This document shows positions 32,674 through 45,154 of a stretch of DNA of 64,000 nt, piece by piece. Within the stretch, counting starts at the first letter, position 1, and the number at the start of each line of letters is the position of its first letter. The stretch is from positions 12,290,501 through 12,354,500 of the forward strand of contig CM070578.1 of the NCBI GenBank assembly GCA_036346355.1. The letters are read 5' to 3'. The stretch comes from Rhipidocladum racemiflorum (Eukaryota; Streptophyta; Magnoliopsida; Poales; Poaceae). Position numbers and translations under genes: made by a program. The notes under the pieces are model-generated. The model was not told the origin of the DNA and did not search any database. It saw only the letters and a program-made list of their open reading frames with translations.

Positions 32674-33121
32674 CTTCCACCTCTGCTAATCTCAGCCATA
32701 AACGATGGATCCAAGGGCTTGTAGTTAGAGTTAGCATGCATGTTAGCACCATATGTCTCATTAGCATTATGTATGTATGTATGTATGTATGTATGTATGT
32801 ATGTATGTATAGATGGTCTCCCTCGGATCGTCCTGTCCACGCCGCGACGCCCGTAGATGGCGTGGACAATTAGCTCGACCGCTGCAGGACAATCCACTTT
32901 GTATTCTTCCACCTCTGCTAATCTCAGCCATAAACGATGAATCCAAGGGCTTATAGTTAGAGTTAGCATGCATGTTAGCACCATATGTCTCATTAGCATT
33001 ATGTATGTATGTATATATGTATGTATAGATGGTCTCCCTCGGATCGTCCTATCCACGCCGCGACGCCCGTAGATGGCGTGGACAATTAGCTCGACCGCTG
33101 CAGGACAATCCACTTTGTATT
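32674..33121. repeat. Two-copy tandem duplication, unit ~220-230 bp
   Basis: Copy 1 is 32674-32905, copy 2 32906-33121, nearly identical and each starting CTTCCACCTCTGC or CTTCC. The main difference is the length of an internal GTAT microsatellite (longer in copy 1) and a GTATATAT interruption in copy 2. Confidence 0.9.
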
Positions 33122-34534
33122 CTTCCTCTAGGCTGATCGATGGTGATCTGGCAGAAACACACTGTGTGCTACTGCTAGGTCGCTTGCCTGGTGTAAGGCG
33201 ACTTGTATTTTTCTTCGATTTGATTTGATGCTAATCCGGGATAAATTATTTCCAAAGGTGGGATTTTAACACTTCAAATGAGCTCCTGAAATGAACTCGA
33301 GATTAAAGTATGCAGGAACTATGATGGTAACGGAGACATTGGTGATGGAGGCTTTGGCGTGCCGGGACGGTTGTCTAGCCCAGAGAAGGTTGCACCAAAC
33401 TACCAATATTGTTCTTGAAACGGATTTTCAAGAACTTTTTGGGACTTGAAATCGGCAGGGTAACAGGTCCTCTGTTGCCTGCATCGATCCTTGCGGAAGT
33501 TTGAGAGCTAGCAAGCAATTCTTTTCAATTTTAGTTCAGAAGGAGGAGGAGGGTGCTAACATGCCTGTAGTGTGCAGGGGATTTCGGAGTGGCGGCTTGT
33601 GTGCACTTGTTTCCTCGCTGATCCCTTCCCGGATGACGTAATTGCCGGTGATGAGTAATAAAGCTCTCGTCTTCCTAAAAAAAATCACCGAATGTTCTAC
33701 AAGTACAGAAGTACTCGACATATTTTTGATTCGACAATCGATTTAGCTTGCACCTACACGTTGTGAATTGTGACGATTGATGAAGACATAATGCACGTAG
33801 TCCCCGGATGCAGGTTATTTTGTCCCTTCGTCAGACCATCGAGCCCACAGGCAGCAGGGTACATAACCTACGACGTGCGTTGCCATGGATTCCCCTGCAT
33901 GCGCTGGCCTGGCGGCCCATGGCGTTGCATCCGACGCCATCTTCTGAGGCTCTGAGCTAAGCGAGCGCTCGCTGGTCGTGGTATCGTCAGATTCGTCACC
34001 CTACGCGCGTCGCCCGTCCGTTGCCCACTTTAGGGCTTGTTTGGATGGTCATTCCGACGGAGATTTACGCGGAATTTTGCGAGGATTTGAGTTAAAATTA
34101 CGGTCCATTTATATAGATGGATCGGGACTGTGCTCTAGCGTGGACATCTCCCGTCGCCACAGCGTCTTGATTGGCTGCATTTGTTGTTAGATAGATCCAT
34201 ACCGCCGAAAAGGCATTTCAGTCCACAGTCCGAGTGGGCACGGCCGGTATCCATGCTTGGCAGTACGACCATGGGCTTGGGTCGTCGAGTGGCTTGTGGC
34301 CAGCCGCGTCACCAATAAAAAGGCCCATCATGAGGAATGAAATTACTGGTATTGTAATGGGCCAGCTGTTGGCACCGACCAACATTGGCAACAGACGTAA
34401 TGTGGCAATAATATTAATATTCTGCCGGCCCGCAGCTTCGTCGGTTTACGGCCGGCTCCTCTCACCTCTTCTGTGCATTCTCACAATCTCACACCCGTTG
34501 ATCTCCTAAAGTAATTTTATATTTTATATAGGAG
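33122..34534. other. Intergenic, no gene recognised
   Basis: Unique-looking sequence. Short open frames at 33770-34190 and 34234-34509 match nothing I know. A TTTAGGGCTTGTTTGGATGG word near 34030 suggests an old MITE end. Confidence 0.5.
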
Positions 34535-35058
34535 TAGGAATGGCAATGGGTACATACCCAGCGAGTATCACCACTCCGTATCCGTACCCGTGGCAATAAA
34601 ATCTACCCGCTACAATACCCATACCCGCATACGGGTAAAAAATTTACCAAGATGCCGTGCATTCGCGGGTAACGGACTCATGAGTAACCCGCACCCGAAA
34701 GCACACAATACTATGCAATACAATAGCAATCATATTTCATCTGAGCTAAATGCTAATAGTTCTAGCGAATGAAGTAATAAGCTACATTCTAGCATACGAG
34801 GAAAAAAGGCTTCATAATACCAAAGGACAGTCTAGGAGATATTGGATAATATCTTTAGCCAAAGGACTATTGCTCCTTTATGCAGATGGGCCGGCTGATT
34901 TGACAGTCCAGGAGATATTGGATAATATCTTTACCCGTTCTACCCACTGGGTAATACTTTTTGCCCATTAATATACCCGCGGGTATGAAAAAAGGTTCAT
35001 ACCCGTCCCCTAATAGAGTAAATACCCGTCGGGTTTCGGGTCTCCGTTGCCATCTCTA
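34535..35058. mobile_element. hAT-like non-autonomous element with GGGTA/TACCC subterminal repeats
   Basis: Left end TAGGAATGGCAATGGGTAC; right end CCGTTGCCATCTCTA (complement TAGAGATGGCAACGG). Many TACCCG/CGGGTA words at both sides. A 34-bp segment (GGAGATATTGGATAATATC...) is duplicated at ~34832 and ~34911. Target duplication weak. Confidence 0.6.
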
Positions 35059-35788
35059 GTAGGGAGCGACTAGCACCTAGAGACGCTAGCCTTAGACGTC
35101 ACCATTTGCTATTGGATCCAACGTGATTTGTTTCAGCCATTCAATGTCTTCTTACCCGATTACAACACCGTGCGTCCTACGGCGACAAAACAATTTCTCC
35201 CTCTGCAAGCGTGTACGTTCCCTTGCAACAAAAATTCCTCTCTCCCCCCGAGATCAATTTATTCAATCTTTCTCGCGGGATTCAAAATTTCTTATCCTAA
35301 ATCATCCCAATAGCTCATTTGATCCGAAAAATTGTATTTCCACCATCAACTCATCCGCTTGCAAGGCCTCCCTCACCAATGGTCGCAACAAATTTGATCA
35401 ATCGAGAGTCCCAACAAACGTATACCGGTCCGATGCCGCCTCATGTGGCGAGTACTTCCAGGAGCAACCACGGCTTACATTGGGAGATCCCACGGATGGA
35501 TCCTGCTGCAAATTCATCTGTCCATGGTGTTCCTTCGAGCTATGATCTGGTACGTGCTAACCCTAGAACCCTTTGATTATCATCAACCACATACGAAACA
35601 TAATTGCAATCCTATTCCAACAAAAAATGTGTTTGAACAAAAAATCAGCATCAAAGATTGCAATGTATACAAGTCGATGCACATTAGCGTAGTTTTTGGA
35701 TTGATGGCCTCGGATATATCGTGACGCAACAATTTGTATGTTTTGGTGCAACAATAGTTACAAGTGTTTTCAACATTTTCTTTTCAAG

Positions 35789-36769
35789 AAAGTGCAGAGC
35801 TTTGTACTGAGCAAGATGAATCACTGAGAAATATACATGATGATGGCTATACTACAGTTGAGGTCGCAGAAGAATAAATTGGTGATCAGGACAAAGATAT
35901 TGTGTGCTATCAACCAATTGTTCCATTTGTTGGGATGGTGTTTGACACCCTAAAAGGGGGCTAAAAAGTGTACAATGATTATACATACAAGCTTGGGTTT
36001 GGTATCAGGATAGCAAGCTCAGAAATCAGCAAAGTGACAAAAAAGATGATCAGAAGGGAGTTTGAGTGTTTGCATGCAAGAAAGTTAGAAGAAGAAGGTG
36101 AAAACTCTACAAGCAATTCAGTTTGCAACTCAAAGAAAGATATTGTTACAATCAACACTGTTGGGACAAGGAAGCAAAATAAATTGACAAAGTTTGACTG
36201 CAAAGCACACATGACTATAGGGCTGAAGGATGACAAATGGCAAGTTATTATTATGCAAAAGGAGCACACACACCCACTAGTGAAGCATATTGCAAGGAGG
36301 TTCCATAGGTCACACCGTTGTATCTCTTGCGAGGATTTTGATTTCTTGAAGACTTTGCATCATAGGAACATCTCCACCTCACACATAATGACCCTGCTTG
36401 ATGACATGCATGTGAGTTCGCAACCTCACTTTTACAAAGAAGGATGTTTGCAACATACGAACAAAACTAAAGCAAGGTATTACCTTTAGGGATATGTATG
36501 TTACCGTTGAATATTCCAAAAAAATTCAAGCTAAAAGCCTCTCATTTTTCTATGAAGTCAAGATGGATAAAAATCAGGCTGTGAGGGCTTTGTGTTGGGT
36601 CGACGAAAGGGCTAGAGTGTTGTACCACACGATATTCATGACTAACTAGTACGATATGCTATTTGCACCATTTGCTAGGATAAACAATCACATACAAACT
36701 GTCCTCCTCAGCTTTGCACTAATTCCTGATGAAACAGCTAAAATATTTGCGTGGCTGTTTGAAACCTGA
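35789..36769 (+). pseudogene. FAR1/FHY3-like (MULE-derived) pseudogene
   Basis: After an acceptor at TTTTCAAG the frame reads an acidic leader, then PFVGMVFDTLKGG and YNDYTYKLGFGIRIASS, the FAR1 DNA-binding zinc finger start. It continues FECLHARK, KFDCKAHMTIGL and KEHTHPLVKH, giving the C and H ligands. In-frame stops at 35875-35877 and 35962-35964 break it. After 36489 sense continues in another frame (FRDMYVTVEYSK...), and 36690-36769 recalls the MULE transposase core (LIPDETAKIFAWLFET). FAR1 proteins are transcription factors descended from Mutator-like transposases. A possible upstream exon lies at about 35360-35551, before GTACGTG. Clearly non-functional. Confidence 0.75.
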
Positions 36770-36779
36770 AAGCTAGCAA

Positions 36780-37032
36780 TTAATTATTTGTGAATTTTTA
36801 AGATTTTTTCTGGAATTTCTAAAAGCTTTTTCTTATTTTTGGAGTTAATAAAAGAATTTATTTAAGAACAATAAAATTCAAATTGTATTGAAAATAATTT
36901 TGTTGAGTTCCAAAGGCCTCAAGTGATTTTTGAGATTTTTTCTATAATTTTTTAGATTTATTTGCTATTTTTATAAATTTATTTGATTTTTTGGGGTTTA
37001 TTTAAAACTTTGAAATGGATTTCGAAAATAAT

Positions 37033-37071
<39 letters not shown>

Positions 37072-39500
37072 GAGCGATTCCGCCGACAAGTGGGCCTGAC
37101 CCCACTTGTTAGCTCGCCACGCTGCGCCACTTGTCAGCCCGCTTTGCCGCTCGGCTTAGCCCACGAAGCCCATCTAGCCGGCCCGCTTGCGAAGATGAAC
37201 TGACGCTGGAGTTTGAGTTCATCACACCGCCGATCTCGGTGTTCATTCCGCGTATTCTCCGCATTCTCAGGGGTATTTTGTTGCGCTGATGCCGGATCTG
37301 GATTCCCCATTTCAAGCCGCATCTGTCGCTCCATTTTTCGTACTTGTCGCTGTCATTTCGAGCTTTGCTCGTGGTCTTCATCTTCGCCACATTTGAGTTC
37401 CGTCACACCATTGTTGAGTTTCAGAGCTTCTATCGCCGCCATCTGCTGTTCAGGTGAGTCCCTCCGCAGCGTCGTCTCGTTGCTGTCGTTGTTCCAGCGA
37501 CAAACTGTGCTGCCTCCACCAATGCCGCTCTTCTGCCCTGTCCTCTTTCCGTGCCGTCGACTCAACACCTTCTCACTGTAGTCTGCCCTCACTGCTGCAT
37601 CACCATCGCCATCGAACCTAAGGTCATCACGCCGCATCGAAAGACGAAGGAACACACGAAAGCCGAAGTGCCACGCATGAGAGTCGAAGCATCGCTGGTG
37701 ACGTCAGTGCTGACATTAGCCGTGGACTCGGTCCACGACCCCATCTGTCATCGATGACGAAAAATAATTCAAAACCCAAAAAAACTAATGACATCAACAT
37801 TGCGCAATAATTAGGATTTCCAGTAGAAAAATAATTAAATTAATTAATATTTATTCTTTTTTATTTATTTTCAAACTTTTTAGAGCCCGATCTCCCTCAT
37901 ACGAGCTCTGATTGAAACAATTCTAGTTTTTAAAATTTTGTAAATTCAAGCTCTTTTTAATGGTAAATTTTATTTAATTTTTGGAGTTCATTGCTCTTTA
38001 TTATTGGTATTTATTTTTTATTATCTCAATTCACGTTGACGTTGAAGTACCTAGAGAGTACGAGAGTGAAGGTGGACTCAAGACCAAGGTCTAAAACTAG
38101 AGTAAGGCCTTTTTAAAGGCAAGTTACATATCCTTGATCATGCTGAATCCAATTTCTAAAATGATATATTGAATTTAAGTTATTGCATGCATAATTGTTA
38201 TAAATGTATATTAATCCCATTTTTAAATTGAATAATTATGCCATAATTGTTAAAACCACATTTGATAATTGAATCCTTTGTACCGTTGTAACCCTGGAAT
38301 TATTTTAATTGTTATGTGATGACTATCAAAACAATTATGACATGCTTAGCCTCACTTAGACCTGAATTTAGGTTATTTTAGGAATTTTATGCCAAATGAG
38401 AACTATGTTTTGAGAATCATAGAAAATTGTGCCATGAAGTTCTATATCATGTCGTGATAAAGTAAAAAATGTGATTTAGATTGGACGAGACATGTTAGTT
38501 TGGTGGTTTGTTGGGTTGTTGAAAGCTCGCCTAGTCAATTAAGGATCGGTCTGTGAGTTGCTAAATGTAAAGCGTTGTTGTACTACTATATGTCTGATAT
38601 GGGATAGGCCTGGTGAACCATAATGCAACATACCATAAACAGTCATGTCATTAGGTGCAAGGTGGTGTGAGCGTGAGGCTGTCACTTGGCACAAGAGGAG
38701 GCTTCTGAATTAGGATAATCTTTTCAGCGGTGAAACCTTAGCGGGCATGACTACATGGATGTAGCTTTATGTGGAGCCTTGTCATGATTTTCTCTGCCGC
38801 ACACCAAAGGAAGTGTGTATTTTGGTAGAAAGAGACCATCATTCTTGTGGGTAAAGTTGTACAGCCTCTGCAGAGTGTAAAACTAATCGCTTAGCCGCAC
38901 CCGTGGTCATGGGTATGCTGCGCTGGTCTTTTACAAATTAGATATTATTATTTAAGAAAAATAGTTTTGAGAAAGTGTTCAGTGGGAATGGAGTAAGTCC
39001 ATCATGGTGAATTTGGGTTAAGTTGCAAGAGAGATACCTGAGTTGATTCTAGGATTGATTTCTGAATTTAAAAATATTGAAAAATACAATTTACTATGTA
39101 AATAAAATTGTGCTTTAAAAATTATTTAAAATATATGCGAACTTGCTACTTTACACTAAAATAACCATAAAACCTTCCACTGAATCCTTTACATTATTGA
39201 TGCATCTCTTGTATGACTTGTGGAGTACTTTTGTACTCACCCTTGCTTACTTTGCTAATTCAGAGAAGGAGTATGTTTATGATGGTGAGGACTAAGACAA
39301 CTAGGACCGCTACCCCAATCGATTGCTAGTGGCAAATCTATTGAGTTTTACATCAATTTATTTTTATATCCGCTATTTTACTTTTATTTGGCCTGCGAGC
39401 CAATGTTATTGTAAAAGACTATATCATTTAATGAATAATATATGTTAGATATGTTGTGTTATCAACTTTATTTATTGTGTACACTAGTTCGATCATGAAT
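36780..39500 (+). repeat. AT-rich gypsy-type LTR-like remnant
   Basis: Long AT-rich stretch with a central GC-rich block (37080-37750, starting near ACAAGTGGGCCTGACCCC) and an (AAT)n tract at 37027-37071. The section 37840-37990 (ATCTCCCTCATACGAGCTC, TCAAGCTCTTTTTAATGG) matches 54920-55140 read in reverse and 58080-58200. This marks a dispersed family, probably long LTRs. Ends not defined. Open frames at 37213-37581 are not supported by any known domain. Confidence 0.5.
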
Positions 39501-40503
39501 TAGTGTATTTTACACAAAAAGTTTGAAGATGTTACTTCCGGATTCGACAATGGACTCAATTGAGCAGAGATAGGGATGGGATGTGAGGTTCTTAAAAAAG
39601 GGGAACTGGATGCAGAGGGCCATTGCCCAAAAAAAAAAAGACGCGCGCTGAGTGTGGTAAGCTTGGGTCTTCCATTCGCTCGCGATTTGATAACCGCGAG
39701 GAGGGCGAGTCATAAGTGGACAGCAAGACTTAATTGCATAGCATATGTTGCCATCATTTTCCTCTACCGTTTCCATTAATTCGCTACTGCATTTGACCGT
39801 TCAACAAGACGAAGCTTCAAAATCTGACCAAGTATGATTGATATATGGAAATTCTCAATGGTTTCTAAAAAGTGGCATGTCAAGATCATGGGGCAACATG
39901 AACACTGGACTCAATTGGCCGCTCATCTCAAGCAGAACGGAGACATCGAATTCTTGTTACTGGAGCAGTAAGTTTTTTGGACTCGTTCTGGTGCTTTTGC
40001 AATGTACCTTTCCACATATGCTCTCATTCTCGGAGGAAAGAAAAGAAATCTAACAGTGGGTCAAGTTATCACTTGTCGGAGTTGTCAGCGACTGATATCT
40101 GATCAGGATCCCCAGGGTCAAGCAGCTGCTGCAGAATGGCAGGCAATTCATCATGGAAGGTATCAGTTTGCTGTTGTCACAATGTTTAGCTTGTGCAATG
40201 CTTCATGGACATGCACAATCGAGATGTAAGCCCTTTTGAGTAGTTGGCACTTGGCAGTGCATGACAGACAAATTGCTCACAGCAAACTGGTAAAAAAGTA
40301 CATACTGTCAACTGAAAAAAAATGGATCGATTTTTTTTTTTTGTTAATTCTGTTCGCATATATCTAGTGTTATCACACACCTGTCACACCATATATTGGA
40401 AAACTTGCTAAAGGTTAGCCCCGACGTGGAACAAGCATACGCACATATATCAATTTGCTTGAGCATCTCTCCTTGTTTTGCCTATAAGGGTTAATCTGTA
40501 GTT
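39501..40503. other. Intergenic, no gene recognised
   Basis: Includes short open frames at 39838-40053 and 40002-40229 with no recognisable domain. Confidence 0.45.
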
Positions 40504-40507
40504 ACTA

Positions 40508-40789
40508 CTCTCTCCATTTATTTTTATAAAGCGTATTTTGACTTGCACAAAGATTAAGGTTGTATTGAAATTGAGAAAGGTATAAGAGAAAATTACTTAG
40601 ATGCTCTCACTTAATTATCTTGGAAGATGAAAGATTTACTTTGTGTGGGTGGTAATGAATAAATGCATATGGTTGAGTGAGAATAAATAGAGGTATAAAA
40701 GGAAAGACCTCATTAAATCTACATACAAGCCTTATATTTGTGAACAAGATCATTCAAAAAATAAGCCTTACATTTAGAAATGGATTGAG
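40508..40789. mobile_element. Stowaway-like MITE
   Basis: Starts CTCTCTCCATTTATTTTTAT, ends AAATGGATTGAG, flanked by TA at 40506-40507 and 40790-40791. About 282 bp. Confidence 0.65.
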
Positions 40790-40836
40790 TATTTTTTTTA
40801 TTTCATTGGGTTTATATGCTGCTCAAACTCATCTGA

Positions 40837-40837
<1 letters not shown>

Positions 40838-40934
<97 letters not shown>
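40838..40934. repeat. (AAT)n microsatellite
   Basis: About 32 consecutive AAT/ATA units. Confidence 0.97.
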
Positions 40935-41773
40935 GTTGGTGGTGGAGATGAAGATGAAGGTATGTTCTTACCTCTTACCTCCCCCTTCTCACCTTCTTAG
41001 AAAAGCCTCCAACAAAATATGAATCACCCTAACAAACAAATTAATTTCTAGCAAATTTTACTTTTATTCCAACAACCTCCTGCCTTTCACAAACTCTTTT
41101 TTGTGGCTTGCCAGCTGCCACCATAATGGTGGAGCTTTAGTAGACCTCATCATTGTTTGGTCCATCTTTGTCATCGTCGAGCTATTGAGGCCACCTCTCC
41201 CAGTGATTTCGGGGCTTAATTCGGCCATGAGTGGTGCGACACGAGAACCACAATGCATATGCCAATGTGCGGTGGCGCAGGCTGAGCACTAGGGTACGTG
41301 GAGTTGCAACGCGGCTCACAGCGGCGCTTCCCGGCACAACAAACTGAGCCATGGGCACGAAGGAGGCCGTGCCCCATGCGTGTGTGATCGATGGCGGAGG
41401 CGCAACATGAATTGCGCCGGAGTTCAGCAGGGCGCCAAAATGGAGCCAACGGCATGCCGCAATCCTAGGCTCCTCCTTGCCACGCGAGAGCGACTAGATG
41501 TGATGTAGTAATTAATATGATTTTTATTATCATGGGCATTCAACTAGTTTATAATTAAACGGTATTTAATTTGGTTTATATTAATAACACATCGTTAAAG
41601 TACTGAGGTACTCAAAAGTTTTACATTGTAGACCATGGATAACAATCTATTACTATCAAGTCCTTGAGTCGATGAATGTGCTGGGCTTCCTCATCGGATT
41701 CTTCAGATCTAGTGACGCCGACGGTAAGACGATGATCACGGCAATAGGAAGTAGGCTGTCAAGGATCACCATG
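40935..41773. other. Intergenic, no gene recognised
   Basis: Moderately GC-rich section near 41100-41500 with short frames on both strands, none recognised. Confidence 0.45.
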
Positions 41774-42052
41774 CTGTACCCAACTGTATTATTCAGATAC
41801 AGTGATTTGAAGGAAACCAAATTACATTTAACTGTACCCAACTCAACTCGGTGGCAACTCCTGCTTAAGTGTCGCCATTACCATCTAGCTAGGTGAGCTG
41901 GAGGAAATCCAACGAGAAACTCATCGCAGAACAGAACTAAAAAGGGCCAACTAACTAGAAGATTAGAACAAACTGCAGAAGAAATGGAGTTATAAAGTAA
42001 CTTGTGGAAATCATGGGTCCTTTACCCCCACTCAATGCTGGTGAGGATGCCG

Positions 42053-43736
42053 TGTAGGATCGGATAACCGACTAGAGGGGGTTGAATAAGAGGTTTTTAA
42101 AATCTTTGGCTCTAATTACAAAGATCTAATAAGTAAGACTAGAATTTAGAAAATTAATAATTGAAGCCTAAAAACTCTAGGTCTCGCTAAATGCACTAAC
42201 AATCTAAGTCTAAGAAATTATCCAATCCTAGACAAGTATCAATCATTAAATATATTAGGAAAGTAATTGCTCAAATATGTAAAGGAAGCAAACCACAAGA
42301 AAAGTTGACACCAGAATTTTTTCCGTGGTATGGGAAATTTGCCGGTCTCCCCTAAACCATGTTGAGGTAAGCTTGAACACTTCAATCCGGCTCCTTGCAC
42401 AACTTGAGTATTCCTCGATCACCCGTGGTAGCTCTTTCCCACACTTGATAGGCAAGCTCCTTGCTTTCACAACCACTGGGTCTTCTCACGAGCACATTTG
42501 AGAAGATCACCGATTCTCTCACCTCCAAGCCATATAGGAGGCGGCAACCTCCAAGAGTAACAAAGTGATGACGCTTGCTTGAGGTTGATTCAAGTGTCTA
42601 ATTGGCTCAAAACAAATAAAATGCACACTTGAATGCTTCTATCTCTCTCAAAGAGTGAATTGAATGCACAAGATAGAAATAACACTACCTAGAGCTCAAA
42701 TGACTTCAATGAATGTCCAAGAGGCTCTATGAATGCATGTATGGGGGTTTTTATAGCCCCCTCTAACAATTCCAACCGTTGGGGGGGGGGGGGAACTCTA
42801 AAAAATTTAGCATTTATGGTACTACCGGCGTGCAAATCGCGGTAGTACCGCTCTTCTGGCAAAGGTCATATCAGAGTATTAAATGCGGTAGGTAATAGCC
42901 GTTACAGTAACTCCGGTAGTACCGATGTTCATTTTGAGGTATTACCGGATTCTGAAGTCCGACCGTCTCAAAATTACCCCCCTTCTGGAAAATAAGTACC
43001 GACATATAAAATTCGGTACTACTAAAGTCTGGTAATACCGTCAGTTGCACTGCGATAGTACCAGCACTCCAAAAAGAGCAAAAACACAAAAAAAACACCC
43101 CTTTTGTAAAATAAGTACCGCTCGGAGTTTCGGTACTACCGAGCTGCGGTAGTACCGTACTTTGTACGGTAGTAGCTCCAACTACAGAAAAACAGCGAAA
43201 AGGAGTGCTTCTGTTTTATAACTACTGTTCAAGACTTTGGTGCTAATATCGCACTTTGCACCACGGTAGTTTCGGCCTAGAGAAAAACAGGTTTAGTAAA
43301 AAAATAACCTGCTCTGGAAAAGAGGTACCACAATATAAAACCCGGTACTACCGCATTTTGTACCGCGGTACTGCCGGATTTGCAGAAGATGCAAAACTAA
43401 TTTCTAGCCAAGACCAAATGCATTTAGAAATAGTTTTGAGCCAATTTTGAACTCAATCAATTCAAACTACCAGGCATCACTCTCTCTTAATAGTACAATA
43501 TCTATCTAGCAAACCGATCTTTTCCTTCTAGCTCTGAGATCGATAAAAATATAAAAGAAGAATTTTTCTACAATTATACCTTACTTCAAGCCTTTAGCCT
43601 TCTTCTCTTGACTCTTTTTCTCACATGCTTGATGCCGCAATCGAGACCAACCTATTCTCACAAGCTTAAGAGAATTTGTTATTCCTTTAACATAATTGTC
43701 ATTAATTACAAAAAAAATAGGGGCCTAGATGCTTCA
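42053..43736. mobile_element. 1.7-kb TG...CA insertion in copy A, non-coding
   Basis: Comparison with copy B shows this block is an insertion. It starts TGTAGGATCGGATAACCGAC and ends GGGGCCTAGATGCTTCA, with near-matching flanks TGCCG (42048-42052) and CGCCG (43737-43741). TG...CA ends with a ~5-bp duplication suggest a solo LTR or small LTR-derived element. Ends of this kind (GACTAGAGGGGGTTGAATA, GGGCCTAGATGC) are common in grass genomes. Contains a 14-G run near 42781 and the word array at 42825-43380. Confidence 0.6.
42825..43380. repeat. Array of 'GGTACTACCG / CGGTAGTACC' words
   Basis: Around twenty degenerate, self-complementary words (GGTACTACCGGCG, GCGGTAGTACCGC, CCGGTAGTACCG, GGTACTACCGAGCTGCGG) scattered over 550 bp at irregular spacing, so not a simple tandem repeat. 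Confidence 0.8.
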
Positions 43737-43823
43737 CGCCGGCAGCGGACAAGAAGAACAAAAACCCTAGGGTCTCCCGCCCGGCCGTCTCTTGTTGGTG
43801 GGACTCAATAGAGCTTGTGTGAC

Positions 43824-45154
43824 TAGGGATAGCAATTGTGCCCGATTACCCACGTGCTTATGGGTAAATACCCTAATGGAAGCGGGTATGTGACTTTCTT
43901 TGCCCACGGCTATAGAAATAGAAGCAATTCTTTACCCATCGAGTAAACGGGTATAGGTATGGGTGAGCTCCGCATGTACCTGTATCACCCGATTACCCAT
44001 AAAGAGATCTGACAAGTGGTCCCATCCCTCGACCGATTGACTTGGCCCGAACCCTTATCCCCTCGCTCCCAGCTAGGGCTGGAAAAAAAGCTTGTTTGTG
44101 GGGCTCGTTGGCTCGGTTCAAAATTGCTCCAATTACACTCGTTTTTTTTTATTAATCATTGAACGAGTTAATTTTGAATGAAATTGGTTTTTGCTCTGGC
44201 TCGGCTCGGCTCGGCTTGTTGGCTCGATTCTAAAAATACTTCCAAATTGTAAATAAAATTGTATTAAATCAACTGTGTCAATTTTGAAAAAAGCTTAAAA
44301 AAATGATGACCTGACTCGATTTCCACCCCTACTCCCAGCCGCAAGTCCCCAATCCTCTCCCCAATCTCCCCAGGACCCCAGGTCATTAATCCTCTACTTC
44401 TCTCCTGTTCTAAACCAGGGTTGGACGGATCACCTCATGCCACCGATCGCCCTACCCCCTACCACCTCCCTCCGACCCCCCTGCCGCCTCCCACCTACCG
44501 CACTGTCGGCCACCTTCGACCTCCCTATCGCCTGCCTCCAGCCTCCCTGCCGCCTCTCACTGACCGCCACGCCCCCTGCCGGCTACCCCCTGCCACCTCC
44601 CACTGGCCGCCCTACTAGGATACGGTGCCTCCTCGCCGCCATGATCACCATTCTACCCCGCCGCCTGCTCCTCACATTCCTGCTTCTAGTACTACATCTT
44701 TCTCACCTAGTCACTTGCACTTAGTTGCCTGATCTCATCCGAGTCTCGATTTGATTTGATTTTGTTGCTTTGTTTGCGCCTTTTGTGTGATGTCTTAGAT
44801 ATGGGGTTTGGTTGGTGCACATCTGGCTAATCTGGCTTTGATTTGGTTGCTACGTCGAGGTCCACATCACCCTCGTCCTCCCTGTCGACCACCTTGTGGT
44901 CGCCGTAGCCTTCCCCCTCCGGCCTGGTGTGGAGCCGCCCGCGCCTCTTGCCGTCTACGATGGTGAGTTTCTCCATTATACCGTGATGGTTGTTGATGTT
45001 TGATGGGTAAATGGGTATGCCCACGAGCGACGGATATGGATAAGGTCCTTTGCCCGTCACCCTTCGTAAACATGTTTGCGGGTGAGATTTCAACTGATGG
45101 ATACATATATGAGCGAGTACTATCAATACCTATCGTGTCCGATTGCCATATCTA
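43824..45154. mobile_element. hAT-like insertion in copy A with a nested MITE
   Basis: Absent from copy B. Left end TAGGGATAGCAATTGTGCCCGAT; right end read inward TAGATATGGCAATCGGACACG. GGGTA-type subterminal words as in 34535-35058. The 8-bp flanks (TGTGTGAC / TTTGTATC) match only partly. Pro/Leu-rich open frames at 44421-44724 are composition effects. Confidence 0.65.
44074..44331. mobile_element. hAT-type MITE with perfect 8-bp target duplication
   Basis: Starts TAGGGCTGGAAA, ends TTTCCACCCCTA, flanked by CTCCCAGC at 44066-44073 and 44332-44339. 258 bp; interior has GGCTCG words. Nested in the 43824-45154 element. Confidence 0.9.

Noticed and set aside
37213..37655. Ser/Arg/Cys-rich frames on both strands at 37.2-37.7 kb
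   Set aside because: Composition-driven frames in the GC-rich middle of an LTR-like repeat; no domain recognised.
40838..40934. AAT tract as a possible regulatory element
   Set aside because: Plain trinucleotide microsatellite with no other signal.
44421..44724. Proline-rich open frames
   Set aside because: C-rich low-complexity sequence inside a transposon absent from the paralogous copy.
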